Origin: Marinobacter szutsaonensis
GTDB lineage: Bacteria > Pseudomonadota > Gammaproteobacteria > Pseudomonadales > Oleiphilaceae
Direction: 5' to 3'
NCBI RefSeq assembly: GCF_039523335.1
Contig: NZ_BAAAFC010000001.1
Coordinates: 1,364,001-1,428,000, forward strand
DNA: 64,000 nucleotides
The notes below the pieces were generated by a model, which ran no database searches, was not told the origin of the DNA, and saw only the letters and a list, made by a program, of their open reading frames with translations. Both the position numbers and the translations under genes were made by a program. Of the stretch, positions 10,273 through 18,094 are shown one piece after another; position 1 is the stretch's first letter; each line of letters opens with the position of its first letter.

Positions 10273-11364
10273 ATGAAGAAACTGAACGAGACCCAACTGC
10301 AGGAACTGGAGCAGGATCTCAACGCCATCCGCGACGAGGTACTGGCGGACCTGGGCGAACGTGATGCCCGGTACATTCGCCGCATCATTCGCCTGCACCG
10401 GACCCTGGAAATCGGTGGTCGGGTGATGATGCCCTTCGGATTCATTCCGCCGGTCTTTTTGGCCGCAACCGCGTCACTGGGGGTTGCCAAAATCCTTGAG
10501 AACATGGAGATCGGCCACAATGTCATGCACGGCCAGTATGACTGGATGAATGACCCGAACCTGCATTCGCAAACCTACGAGTGGGACACGGTCTGCACCG
10601 CCGACTCCTGGCGCCGGACCCACAACTACGAGCATCACACCTACACCAATGTCATCGGCAAGGACCGGGATTACGGTTACGCAGTACTTCGCCTGAGCGA
10701 CGAGGACGAGTGGAAGCCCTGGCACAGCCTCCAGTTCATCAACTACATCCTGTTGAGCGTGCTGTTCCAGTGGGGCGTGGGCCTGCACGAACTGGAAAGC
10801 GAGAAACTGCGTCGTCGTGAGATCCGTTGGCGGGACAAGTTGCCGTTTCTGAAGGACTTTGCCCGCAAGGGCGGTCGGCAGGCGTTCAAGGATTACGTGT
10901 TCTTTCCGTTGCTGACCCTGCCGGTTGCACCGATCGTGCTGGCCGGCAACATCGGAGCCAACCTGATCCGCAACCTGTGGTCATCCACTGTGATTTTCTG
11001 CGGCCACTTCACTCAGGATGCGGAAACCTTCTCCGAGGCAGAGTGCGAGGGTGAAAGCAAGGGGCATTGGTACCTGCGCCAGCTAACCGGCTCCTCGAAC
11101 TTCACCGGCGGACGCTGGCTGCATATCCTGAGCGGGCACCTGAGCTACCAGGTCGAGCACCACGTGTTCCCGGACCTGCCGGCCCATCGTTACCCGGAGA
11201 TTTCCGAGAAGGTGCAGGCGGTCTGTCTCAAACACGGCATTCCGTACAACACCGGCAGCTTCGCCAGGCAGTACGGCACTGTGCTCAACCAGATCTTCCG
11301 CTACTCCCTGCCGGACCGGGTTCGCACCAGGCTGGAAGGCAGAAGCGCCCCTCAGGCGATCTGA
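10273..11364 (+). CDS. desB: Acyl-CoA delta-9 desaturase (DesB-like)
   Basis: A 363-residue membrane di-iron desaturase that introduces a cis double bond into acyl-CoA using O2. Histidine boxes are visible: GH82NVMH86, H117NYEHH122 and QVEHH near the C-terminal third. Hydrophobic segments surround the first box and the LLTLPVAPIVLAGNIGANL region. ATG 10273 has AAGGAG at ideal spacing, so the listed upstream in-frame ATG is not used. It follows desC and is expected to share DesT control. Its last 13 bases overlap the end of the convergent nsrR-like gene. Confidence 0.9.
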   Translation: MKKLNETQLQELEQDLNAIRDEVLADLGERDARYIRRIIRLHRTLEIGGRVMMPFGFIPPVFLAATASLGVAKILENMEIGHNVMHGQYDWMNDPNLHSQTYEWDTVCTADSWRRTHNYEHHTYTNVIGKDRDYGYAVLRLSDEDEWKPWHSLQFINYILLSVLFQWGVGLHELESEKLRRREIRWRDKLPFLKDFARKGGRQAFKDYVFFPLLTLPVAPIVLAGNIGANLIRNLWSSTVIFCGHFTQDAETFSEAECEGESKGHWYLRQLTGSSNFTGGRWLHILSGHLSYQVEHHVFPDLPAHRYPEISEKVQAVCLKHGIPYNTGSFARQYGTVLNQIFRYSLPDRVRTRLEGRSAPQAI

Positions 11365-11789
11365 AGCAGGCGCAGCAACTGTGGCCGGTGTTGATCCTGG
11401 ATCACATCGGCCAGAGTGTACTGGTCCAGCACCTCGAGGAAGGCCTTGAGCGCTTCGTTGAACATGGACTTGAGGCCACACACCGGCGTGATCTTGCAGG
11501 CATTCTTTGACGAAAAACACTCGACAATGCTCAGGTCCTGCTCGGTCTCCCGGACCAGAATCCCCACATTGATGTCCTCCGGCGCCATGTGCAGACGCAT
11601 GCCACCCTTCTTGCCACGAATGGTCTCGATGTAGCCTTTCTTATTGAGCTGGTGCACCACCTTCATCAGGTGGTTCTTCGATATATCATAACTGTCGGCA
11701 ATTTCCTGGATAGTTGCCAGACGATCACCCTGCGCCGACAGGTAAATCAGCACGCGGAGTGAATAATCCGTATAACGGGTGATGTGCAT
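11352..11789 (-). CDS. nsrR: Rrf2-family NO-sensing repressor (NsrR-like)
   Basis: A 145-residue Rrf2 protein with an N-terminal winged helix (MHITRYTDYSLRVLIYLSAQ, SYDISKNHLMKVVHQLNKKGYI) and three cysteines for an Fe-S cluster at C91, C98 and C104 (C-x6-C-x5-C, slightly longer than the C-x4/5-C-x5-C of characterised NsrR). The cluster reacts with NO and releases DNA. Likely targets are local: the hemerythrin gene at 12615 and the small membrane-protein pair at 12449. The convergent overlap with desB is 13 bp. IscR is less likely because the cysteine spacing and the surroundings differ. Confidence 0.82.
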   Translation of the reverse strand: MHITRYTDYSLRVLIYLSAQGDRLATIQEIADSYDISKNHLMKVVHQLNKKGYIETIRGKKGGMRLHMAPEDINVGILVRETEQDLSIVECFSSKNACKITPVCGLKSMFNEALKAFLEVLDQYTLADVIQDQHRPQLLRLLQIA

Positions 11790-11817
11790 TCAGTGCTCCA
11801 GTTTAAATAAAAGTCGT

Positions 11818-12210
11818 TCAACAGGACGGTCGCGTCAGCAGGTAGCAGGCCGTGGCAGCCAAACAGGCACCCACGATACCCAATACCATCAGGGAAGCTC
11901 CCATCAGCAATAACATGGCCCAGCTCAATGCCATCATGCTGCAGGCCAGAACCTTGGCACTGACCGGCACCGACCGACGGCGACGCCAGTTATCAATCGC
12001 CGGTCCGAACCGGGGATGGGCATCCAGCCACTGGGCAAAGGCCGGTGACCCCTTGCTGGCAAAAAACGCAGCCAACAGGACAAAGGGGGTGGTCGGCAGC
12101 AAAGGCAGAACCACACCCACCACCGCCAGGCCTGCAGAGATATACGCCAGAATCCTAAATCCGGTTTTCCCGGAAGGCTCGCCCATGACGGGGCCCCCGC
12201 TATGATTCAT
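11818..12210 (-). CDS. DUF454 (YbaN-like) inner-membrane protein
   Basis: A 130-residue protein of the YbaN/DUF454 family with the conserved VGVVLPLLPTTPFVLLAAFFASKGS block and two further hydrophobic segments near the C terminus. The function of the family is unknown. ATG 12210 is chosen; ATG 12186 is also possible, and the longer upstream frame overlaps the preceding gene and looks non-coding. It follows the 71-residue membrane protein on the same strand by 23 bp, so the two probably form an operon. Adjacent NsrR and hemerythrin genes hint at NO-responsive expression (inference). Confidence 0.78.
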   Translation of the reverse strand: MNHSGGPVMGEPSGKTGFRILAYISAGLAVVGVVLPLLPTTPFVLLAAFFASKGSPAFAQWLDAHPRFGPAIDNWRRRRSVPVSAKVLACSMMALSWAMLLLMGASLMVLGIVGACLAATACYLLTRPSC

Positions 12211-12233
12211 AACTGCATCTATTCTACCTTCAT

Positions 12234-12449
12234 TCAATGGACGGGTCTCCCCAACCGGCTCAGGAAAACCAGCCGCGCCACATAGGCCACCTTGATGCCC
12301 ACCGCGAACAGTAAAGTGCCAACGTGAGCGAGGATCTGGATGGCCATGGGAAAGTAACGGGCCAGGGGATAAGCCACCAGCACCGTCAACAGCAGCCCCA
12401 GAAGTGACCAGACCATCGCACTGTTCGCCCTGAATAGCAGCTTTTCCAT
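12234..12449 (-). CDS. Small membrane protein, family unknown
   Basis: A 71-residue protein with two hydrophobic helices (AMVWSLLGLLLTVLVAYPLARYF and IQILAHVGTLLFAVGIKVAYVARLVF in overlapping parts) and a basic C terminus. ATG 12449 is preceded by GGAGG at good spacing, which supports translation. It is the first gene of a probable two-gene operon with the DUF454 gene. Its promoter region holds two palindromes. I do not recognise a characterised family. Confidence 0.7.
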   Translation of the reverse strand: MEKLLFRANSAMVWSLLGLLLTVLVAYPLARYFPMAIQILAHVGTLLFAVGIKVAYVARLVFLSRLGRPVH

Positions 12450-12462
12450 TTGAAACCTCCAA

Positions 12463-12505
12463 AATACATCTTTAATATGTATTCTATAGACTTCTTTTAA
12501 GAAGT
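12463..12505. promoter_or_regulatory. Two adjacent palindromes in a divergent promoter region
   Basis: Between the small membrane-protein gene and the divergent hemerythrin gene are AATACAT-N7-ATGTATT (12463-12483) and ACTTCTT-TT-AAGAAGT (12490-12505). Both are perfect. The first includes AAATACATCTT, which matches the right half of the gammaproteobacterial NsrR operator, although a full 11-1-11 NsrR site is not present. Binding of the NsrR-like protein encoded nearby is plausible but unproven. Confidence 0.45.
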
Positions 12506-12614
12506 TTCAACCCTTGTCCCTGATGGTGATCCCACAGGGGTCCCGGAAACAGACAGAAGTTCCTGATTTTCACCCAAAAAGATTCACCTTATTTAAATGT
12601 AAAGGAGAAATGCC

Positions 12615-13100
12615 ATGACACCTCAAACCTGGGTTGAAGAAGCCACCGAAGAGGAACTCATTGAGCACATCCTGAACCGCTACCACGACACCCACCGGGA
12701 CCAGTTACCGGAAATGATCCGTCTGGCCCAGCGGGTGGAGCGGGTTCACAGTGGCCACCCCGATTGCCCGACCGGCCTGAGCGCCCACCTTGAGACCATG
12801 CAGGCCGAACTGGAAAACCACATGGCCAAGGAAGAGCAGATCCTGTTCCCGATGATCGTGCGGGGAATCTCGGGCATGGCACGCGGTCCGATCTCGGTCA
12901 TGCGCTCCGAACATGACGATCATGCCGCCGCCCTCGCCCGGCTCGAGGAGCTGACCAATCAACTGCGGCTGCCGGAGGGTGCCTGCAATACCTGGCGCAG
13001 GCTCTATGAGGAAATCGGGCAGTTCCGACAAGACCTCAGGGACCACATCGATACGGAAAACAACGTGCTGTTTGTCCGCATCGACGGGCTGTCCGCCTAG
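12615..13100 (+). CDS. Hemerythrin-domain protein (YtfE/RIC-like Fe-S repair)
   Basis: A 161-residue four-helix di-iron protein with hemerythrin ligands in ILNRYHDTHRDQLP, ETMQAELENHMAKEEQILFP, RSEHDDHAA and LRDHIDTENNVLF. This matches the C-terminal domain of the YtfE/ScdA/DnrN iron-sulphur cluster repair family, but the short N-terminal ScdA_N domain is absent, so the protein is shorter than the roughly 220-residue full form. The family repairs Fe-S centres damaged by NO or oxidants. ATG 12615 has AAGGAG. The nearby NsrR-like gene supports NO-dependent control. Confidence 0.82.
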   Translation: MTPQTWVEEATEEELIEHILNRYHDTHRDQLPEMIRLAQRVERVHSGHPDCPTGLSAHLETMQAELENHMAKEEQILFPMIVRGISGMARGPISVMRSEHDDHAAALARLEELTNQLRLPEGACNTWRRLYEEIGQFRQDLRDHIDTENNVLFVRIDGLSA

Positions 13101-13194
13101 GCTTACCTCCCGAGGGGTATCGGAATAGTTGATCCAATCTGCAATACTTGGTCTATACTCAGATCAAAAAACAAGCGGTAACAGGATCAACCCG

Positions 13195-14187
13195 ATGCCC
13201 CAGAGCAAACTGACAGACCGTTTTGGCCGCACCGTCAACTACGTGCGCCTGTCCGTCACTGACCGGTGTGACTTCCGCTGTGTCTACTGCATGGCCGAGG
13301 ACATGACGTTCCTCCCCCGCCAGCAGGTACTGACCCTGGAAGAAATCGCCCGCGTTGCACGCAACTTCGTTTCGCTGGGGACTGAAAAGATCCGCCTCAC
13401 CGGCGGCGAACCCATGGTTCGCAAGGATATCCTGGAACTGGTGAAGGAAATCGGCACCTACGGGCTGCGGGACTTTGCCATGACCACCAATGGCAGCCAG
13501 CTGACCACCATGGCCGAGCCCCTGCGCAAGGCCGGTATGCACCGGCTGAATATCAGCCTCGATTCCCTTGATGCCGAGAAATTCCACAACATCACCCGCA
13601 CCGGCAAGCTCAGCCAGGTCCTGGACGGCATTGATGCCGCGCGCGAAGCCGGGTTCCGGGGCATCAAGCTCAACACCGTGGTAATGAAGGGCCGCAATGA
13701 CGAGGAAATCCCGGAGCTGATCGAATTCGCCCGCAAGAAGCAGGTGGATATCAGCTTCATCGAGGAAATGCCCCTGGGCGAAATTTCCGAGCACGACCGG
13801 GGGCTCGCCCTGTGTACCAGCGAGGAAGTCCGGGACATTATCCGGAATACCCACGAACTGGTCCCGGCCACCGAGGATTCCGGTGGTCCGGCCCGTTACT
13901 ACCGGATGCCGGACAGCCCGATCAAGGTCGGGTTCATTTCCCCGCATTCACACAACTTCTGCTCCACCTGTAACAGAGTGCGGGTAACGGTCGAAGGCCG
14001 GTTATTGCTGTGTCTGGGCAATGAGCACTCGGTGGATCTGCGCCGTGTGCTGCGGGGTAACCCGGTAACCGACGACAAGCTGCGCGAGACCATCATCAAC
14101 GCCATGGATCTGAAGCCGGAACGTCATCACTTCTCGAGTAATGGGGATGTGCAGATTCTTCGGTTTATGAACATGACTGGCGGCTGA
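13195..14187 (+). CDS. moaA: GTP 3',8-cyclase, molybdenum cofactor biosynthesis
   Basis: A 330-residue radical SAM enzyme that performs the first step of molybdopterin synthesis. The SAM [4Fe-4S] ligands are C25-x3-C29-x2-C32 (CDFRCVYC). The second cluster lies in [19 protein letters not shown], and the required C-terminal Gly-Gly is present (NMTGG). ATG 13195 matches the family N terminus and has AGGA upstream; the longer frame starts in the intergenic region. It would supply cofactor for NarG. In Pseudomonas a moaA copy sits at the end of the nar operon; here it lies beside nos instead. The other moa genes are not in the window. Confidence 0.92.
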   Translation: MPQSKLTDRFGRTVNYVRLSVTDRCDFRCVYCMAEDMTFLPRQQVLTLEEIARVARNFVSLGTEKIRLTGGEPMVRKDILELVKEIGTYGLRDFAMTTNGSQLTTMAEPLRKAGMHRLNISLDSLDAEKFHNITRTGKLSQVLDGIDAAREAGFRGIKLNTVVMKGRNDEEIPELIEFARKKQVDISFIEEMPLGEISEHDRGLALCTSEEVRDIIRNTHELVPATEDSGGPARYYRMPDSPIKVGFISPHSHNFCSTCNRVRVTVEGRLLLCLGNEHSVDLRRVLRGNPVTDDKLRETIINAMDLKPERHHFSSNGDVQILRFMNMTGG

Positions 14188-14218
14188 GCGGACCTCTTCG
14201 TTTTTGCCGCCGAAAGGA

Positions 14219-14248
14219 GGGGTCAGATGAAAGCCTTCATCTGACCCC
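14219..14248. repeat. GGGGTCAGATGAA hairpin, single copy
   Basis: A 30-bp palindrome with arms GGGGTCAGATGAA and TTCATCTGACCCC around AGCC, followed by GTTTTC. It lies between the ends of convergent moaA and nosL and could act as a bidirectional terminator. It is the only isolated copy of a family otherwise found in tandem at four other places. A separate GC stem (GGCGGC with GCCGCC across TCGTTTTT) begins at the moaA stop. Confidence 0.85.
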
Positions 14249-14252
14249 GTTT

Positions 14253-14828
14253 TCACATGGAGTGTTCTGACGTTTCCGCCTCCATCTCCCCCATATCGTG
14301 CATCCCGCTCATCTCGCCCATGGCCGCACCGGTGTTCAGGTGTTCCATGGTGATCTCGCTGTATTTCAGAACCTCACCACCATAATCCCTCATGAAGCCA
14401 TGGGCGGCATCCTCGGTGGCGAACGAGGCCAGGGTCGGCCCCATGGCACCGGTGCGGTCTGAGCCAACCACGAAGAACGCGTCCCGGGCATCGATCAGGG
14501 CGGCGTCATCCGGGCTTTCCCACTCGGTCTGGGCCATGTCGTGGACGTAGAGGGTGTGATCACGGTTTTCATTCTCCGGCTGGAGCATCCAGGCGAACAT
14601 GTCCTTGGTGGAGCAGAACTTACGAACGTGCTGCTCCTTCTCGGTGATGGCCTCACCCTTGGGGCCCGGGAAGTTGCCGATCACCATGCCGCAGACGTGG
14701 CATTCGTCGCCGCTTTCGAAGTGCACCGGGTCAGGTTTGGCTGTGGCCTGTTCCTCATTCCCCGAGCAGGCAGTGAGGGTTATGGCTGCCAGGGCGGCGA
14801 GGAGCCAGTTCAGTTTGGTTCGGTTCAT
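14253..14828 (-). CDS. nosL: NosL copper-chaperone lipoprotein
   Basis: A 191-residue lipoprotein for delivery of Cu(I) to NosZ. The signal peptide ends in the lipobox LTAC (Cys 21), and DECHVCGM is the conserved NosL metal-binding motif. The C terminus is Met- and His-rich (MGEMSGMHDMGEME and SEHSM), which may bind extra copper. ATG 14828 is preferred to the in-frame TTG one codon upstream. It is the last gene of nosRZDFYL, 15 bp after nosY. Confidence 0.9.
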   Translation of the reverse strand: MNRTKLNWLLAALAAITLTACSGNEEQATAKPDPVHFESGDECHVCGMVIGNFPGPKGEAITEKEQHVRKFCSTKDMFAWMLQPENENRDHTLYVHDMAQTEWESPDDAALIDARDAFFVVGSDRTGAMGPTLASFATEDAAHGFMRDYGGEVLKYSEITMEHLNTGAAMGEMSGMHDMGEMEAETSEHSM

Positions 14829-14843
14829 CAATGATAACTCCGT

Positions 14844-15674
14844 TCAGATACGACGATTTCGGAAAAGTAACAGGGCACCCGCCAGCGGGATGGCAAACCA
14901 CAGCACCAGGCCGATCCAGAGGCCGGCGGCACCGATGGGCAGATCGGCGCCAAGACTGAGAACACCGCTGAGCTGGCCGGTATCGCCAAAGGCAACGATG
15001 TTTAACAGGCGGTAGATATCAGTCGGGTTGAGCATCAGTAGCCACGGCAGAAGCTCGGCGTTGAACTTGCCCTCACTGGCAACGAGCGTACCCAGCAGCA
15101 TCAGATCGAAAATCAGCACAAAGAAGAACCAGATCGCCAGGGCCAGGCCCGCGGCAATCGGTTTCTCGCTGACACGGACACTGACCACATAGGCCAGCGC
15201 GATGAAGCCCCAGCCCAGCAGCACAGTGGAGGCAATAAAGCGGAACATGGCGATGGCCAGGTTGGTGATCGCGACATCCTCCACCAGCAGCGCAATGGCG
15301 ATCCCGGCCACACCGAAGCCAATGAGGGTAGCCAGGGCCAGGGTCAGGCCGTGGCCGAGGAACTTGCCAAGCAACAGCTGGCTGCGGCTGAGCGGGTAGG
15401 TCATGAGCAACAGCAGGGTGCCGCCCTCCTCTTCCCCGACGATGGCGTCATACGCCAAGAGCAGGGCGATCAGCGGAATCAGGAAGATCCCGAGACTGGC
15501 CAGGCTGGCGATGGTGGCCGGTGTGGAGGCATAACCGACCTGGCCGGACGCGGCAGCGCCGAACCAGGCAATGCCCAGGGCCAGGGTGGCGAACACCAGG
15601 GAAATTGCCATCAGCCAGCGGTTGCGCAGGCTGTCACTGAGTTCCTTGCGGGCAATGGTCCAGATACTGTTCAT
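14844..15674 (-). CDS. nosY: NosY ABC-type permease
   Basis: A 276-residue membrane protein with about six segments, beginning MNSIWTIARKELSDSLRNRW as is typical of ABC-2 permeases of the NosY type. With the NosF ATPase and periplasmic NosD it forms the complex needed for maturation of the CuZ site of NosZ. Its start overlaps the nosF stop by four bases (ATGA), indicating translational coupling. Confidence 0.92.
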   Translation of the reverse strand: MNSIWTIARKELSDSLRNRWLMAISLVFATLALGIAWFGAAASGQVGYASTPATIASLASLGIFLIPLIALLLAYDAIVGEEEGGTLLLLMTYPLSRSQLLLGKFLGHGLTLALATLIGFGVAGIAIALLVEDVAITNLAIAMFRFIASTVLLGWGFIALAYVVSVRVSEKPIAAGLALAIWFFFVLIFDLMLLGTLVASEGKFNAELLPWLLMLNPTDIYRLLNIVAFGDTGQLSGVLSLGADLPIGAAGLWIGLVLWFAIPLAGALLLFRNRRI

Positions 15675-16603
15675 TGGCTGCCTCCCCGGTGGGCCAGGCC
15701 ACCCGAACCGATGAAATGCACATAGATATCCTCCAGGCTCGGCTGGTGGATACTGACATCCGCCACCTCACCCGATGCCATTACCGTTTGCAGCAAGGCC
15801 ATTTTCTCCCTCGGTTGCACATCCACGCGCAGACGCCCGTTGTCAGTCTTGATCATCAGGCCACTGCTGGTTGCGGCGCTGTCGATCACCTTTTCCAGTG
15901 CCGAAACGCTGTTGGCAGGCTCCAGCGACAGGGTCACCGGCATGTTCGCCTGCCGCCTCAACGCCGCCAGATCCCCGGCGGCCTTGAGGGAGCCTTCGGT
16001 GAGAATCGCAGCGCGGTCGATGTATGGCTCGACACCGGGCAGAACGTGGGAGCACAGCACAATGCCCGTGCCCTCGTCCCGCAGATCCCGCAGCAACCGG
16101 TACAGATCCGCCGTAGCCACCGGATCCAGACCCACCGTCGGTTCATCCAGCATCAGCAGCTTCGGCTTACCCAGCAGCGCCTGCGCCAGCCCGAGACGCT
16201 GGCGCATACCCTTGGAATAGGTCTTGGTGCGGGCGTCCATGGCATCCCCCAGCCCCACCTGTTCCAGCAGCGCCGGCACCTGGCGCAAGGACGCACCCTT
16301 GAGACGGGCAAAATGACTCAGAATCTCCCGGCCGGTCAGCTGCGGGTAGAACATCACATTCTCCGGCAGGTACCCGATGTACTGGGTCACCTGCGGATCG
16401 CCCGCCTGGCCGCCGAGCACGGAAACCACACCCTGGGCGGGCTGCATCAGCCCCAGGATCAGCTTGATCGAGGTAGTCTTGCCCGCCCCGTTATGGCCGA
16501 ACAGACCCAGGATCTCGCCCGGCTCCAGGCGCAGATCAATGCCGTTCAGTACCAGGCTCTTGTCGTACCGGTAACTCACATTCTCAAGACGAAAACAGCT
16601 CAT
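15671..16603 (-). CDS. nosF: NosF ABC-type ATPase
   Basis: A 310-residue ATPase. Walker A is GHNGAGKTT, the signature is YSKGMRQRLGLAQ and Walker B is LLMLDEPTVGLDP. It energises the NosDFY complex for copper-site assembly of N2O reductase. Four-base overlaps with both nosD and nosY show a tightly packed operon. Confidence 0.93.
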   Translation of the reverse strand: MSCFRLENVSYRYDKSLVLNGIDLRLEPGEILGLFGHNGAGKTTSIKLILGLMQPAQGVVSVLGGQAGDPQVTQYIGYLPENVMFYPQLTGREILSHFARLKGASLRQVPALLEQVGLGDAMDARTKTYSKGMRQRLGLAQALLGKPKLLMLDEPTVGLDPVATADLYRLLRDLRDEGTGIVLCSHVLPGVEPYIDRAAILTEGSLKAAGDLAALRRQANMPVTLSLEPANSVSALEKVIDSAATSSGLMIKTDNGRLRVDVQPREKMALLQTVMASGEVADVSIHQPSLEDIYVHFIGSGGLAHRGGSQ

Positions 16604-17868
16604 CGGCTCTCCGGTTGAAGATCAGCGGGAATTCGCATCAGTGGATGGGAATCGGCAACCCCAGCGGCCTTGACCACCGGAAACGCATCCTGCACCCAGC
16701 GCAGGGTATCCACCGCCGGGCTGAACATCAGAATCTTCGCCTCCGGATACTTCCACAGCAGCCGGTCCACATTGTCATTGGGCTCATAGGGCACATCCCC
16801 CACCCCGTCCTGGTCCCGGTCCCAGCCCAGGTAATCACTCCAGAAATTGCCCTCACCCTCCTTCGACCACTCCTGGGTCCGGGTGGCCACATACTTCACC
16901 TGGCGCTGGTTGTTCACAAAGGCATTGCCAAACACCTGGTTATCCTCGGAACCGGCCGTGAGGTGAATCCCGATGTTACTGTCCGCGAAATAATTACCCT
17001 CGAAGGTGTTATACAGCGAGTTATAGATAAACACCGCCTTCCCCTCAGCCCCGGAAATCGCCACGCCCCCGGTCTGCCCCTGGGAAACCCCGGTCACCAC
17101 ATTGCCCCGAAGCTCCGACTGGGTAATGAAATTCATCAGAATCCCGTAGTTCTCATCGTTCACCGACCGGTTGTTGAGCACCCTCAGCCGCTTGCTCTGC
17201 ATCAGCGCATACCCGGTCCGCGTACCCCGGGTGACATTGTCCTCCAACAGATTATTCATCGAGTACATGTAATGGATGCCATAACGCAGATCCGCCATCT
17301 CATTACCCCGGATCGTATTGTTATTGGCCGTCTCGATATAAATCGCATCCCGGGTCTGCCGGATATCATTCCGCTCAATCAACGCCCCGGTAGTATTGAA
17401 CAGATGAATCCCGTTGCCCCGATCCTGCGACCGCAGACTCGTCTCCCCACGAATCACATTCCCACGCACCGTCACATCCGGCGTCGCATCCAGCCAGACC
17501 CCGAAAGCCGGCCCCTGCAGACGGTTATTCTGGACAACCGCCCCCCGAGCCTCCCGGGCCACAAAAATCCCCGCATCCAGCTCATTCAGATCGCTGCCCC
17601 AGTTGCGAACCGTGCAGCCGGAAAACGTGACATCCTCGGCAACAATATCCACGGCATTCCCCTGCCCGCCGCCATCAATCACAGTATCGAGATGACAGGA
17701 CACAGTGACACCGGGCACCCGGATAGCCAGAGGTGAGAGTTGCTCGGGAGGAAGCTCAAACGACGCGCCCGGTTCCAGGGCATCAAGTTCGTCTTGCAGG
17801 TCCGCGTTCGCGGTCAGCGATAAAAGAGCGACTGACAGGGCCACTCCATAACGCAAAAGTGAATACAT
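16600..17868 (-). CDS. nosD: NosD periplasmic copper-site maturation protein
   Basis: A 422-residue periplasmic right-handed beta-helix protein with CASH-type repeats (for example ALIERNDIRQTRDAIYIETANNNTIRGNEMADLR in parts). The signal peptide is MYSLLRYGVALSVALLSLTANA. NosD receives copper from NosL and passes it to NosZ. ATG 17868 is used; a longer frame starts within the structured repeat upstream and encodes unrelated residues. GAGAAA lies before the ATG but the ribosome site is weak. The 226-bp gap to nosZ is the largest inside the operon and is filled by an inverted-arm repeat element. Confidence 0.9.
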   Translation of the reverse strand: MYSLLRYGVALSVALLSLTANADLQDELDALEPGASFELPPEQLSPLAIRVPGVTVSCHLDTVIDGGGQGNAVDIVAEDVTFSGCTVRNWGSDLNELDAGIFVAREARGAVVQNNRLQGPAFGVWLDATPDVTVRGNVIRGETSLRSQDRGNGIHLFNTTGALIERNDIRQTRDAIYIETANNNTIRGNEMADLRYGIHYMYSMNNLLEDNVTRGTRTGYALMQSKRLRVLNNRSVNDENYGILMNFITQSELRGNVVTGVSQGQTGGVAISGAEGKAVFIYNSLYNTFEGNYFADSNIGIHLTAGSEDNQVFGNAFVNNQRQVKYVATRTQEWSKEGEGNFWSDYLGWDRDQDGVGDVPYEPNDNVDRLLWKYPEAKILMFSPAVDTLRWVQDAFPVVKAAGVADSHPLMRIPADLQPESR

Positions 17869-17920
17869 CAATATTTCTCTGAGAGATGAAAACTTTCGGG
17901 TCCCAGACCCAAGGTCCGGC

Positions 17921-18033
17921 AATCCGAGAGGAGACTGCTTTCCAAAACTGTGCGGAGCCAAGGATGGCGGAGCTCAAGCGTCACAGGGACGTGCCGAAGG
18001 AGCGTGTTTTGGAAAGCAGTCTCCTCTTGGATT
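17921..18033. repeat. Inverted-arm structured repeat, copy 1 (nosZ-nosD gap)
   Basis: A 28-bp left arm (17921-17948) and right arm (18006-18033) are reverse complements with one mismatch and enclose a 57-nt core (17949-18005). The innermost arm bases are TCCAAAAC and GTTTTGGA. The core contains GCCA-AGGA-TGGC and CGTC-ACAGG-GACG hairpins. The same core, 55/57 identical, occurs in copy 2 at 24195-24251 on the other strand with different outer arms. It would be transcribed as part of the nos message between nosZ and nosD, where it could stabilise nosZ mRNA or attenuate nosDFYL. Confidence 0.9.
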
Positions 18034-18094
18034 GCTCCTCCCAATTTCAGGGGAAGAGCCGGGACTCCACGAAAGAGTCCCGGCGAAGAGAAGA

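Noticed and set aside
13129..13159. Sigma-70 promoter TTGATC ... TATACT before moaA
   Set aside because: The spacer is 19 bp, longer than usual, so I do not list it as a feature.
17869..17961. Longer nosD start upstream of 17868
   Set aside because: It begins in the repeat element and hides the evident signal peptide; ATG 17868 directly precedes the signal sequence.
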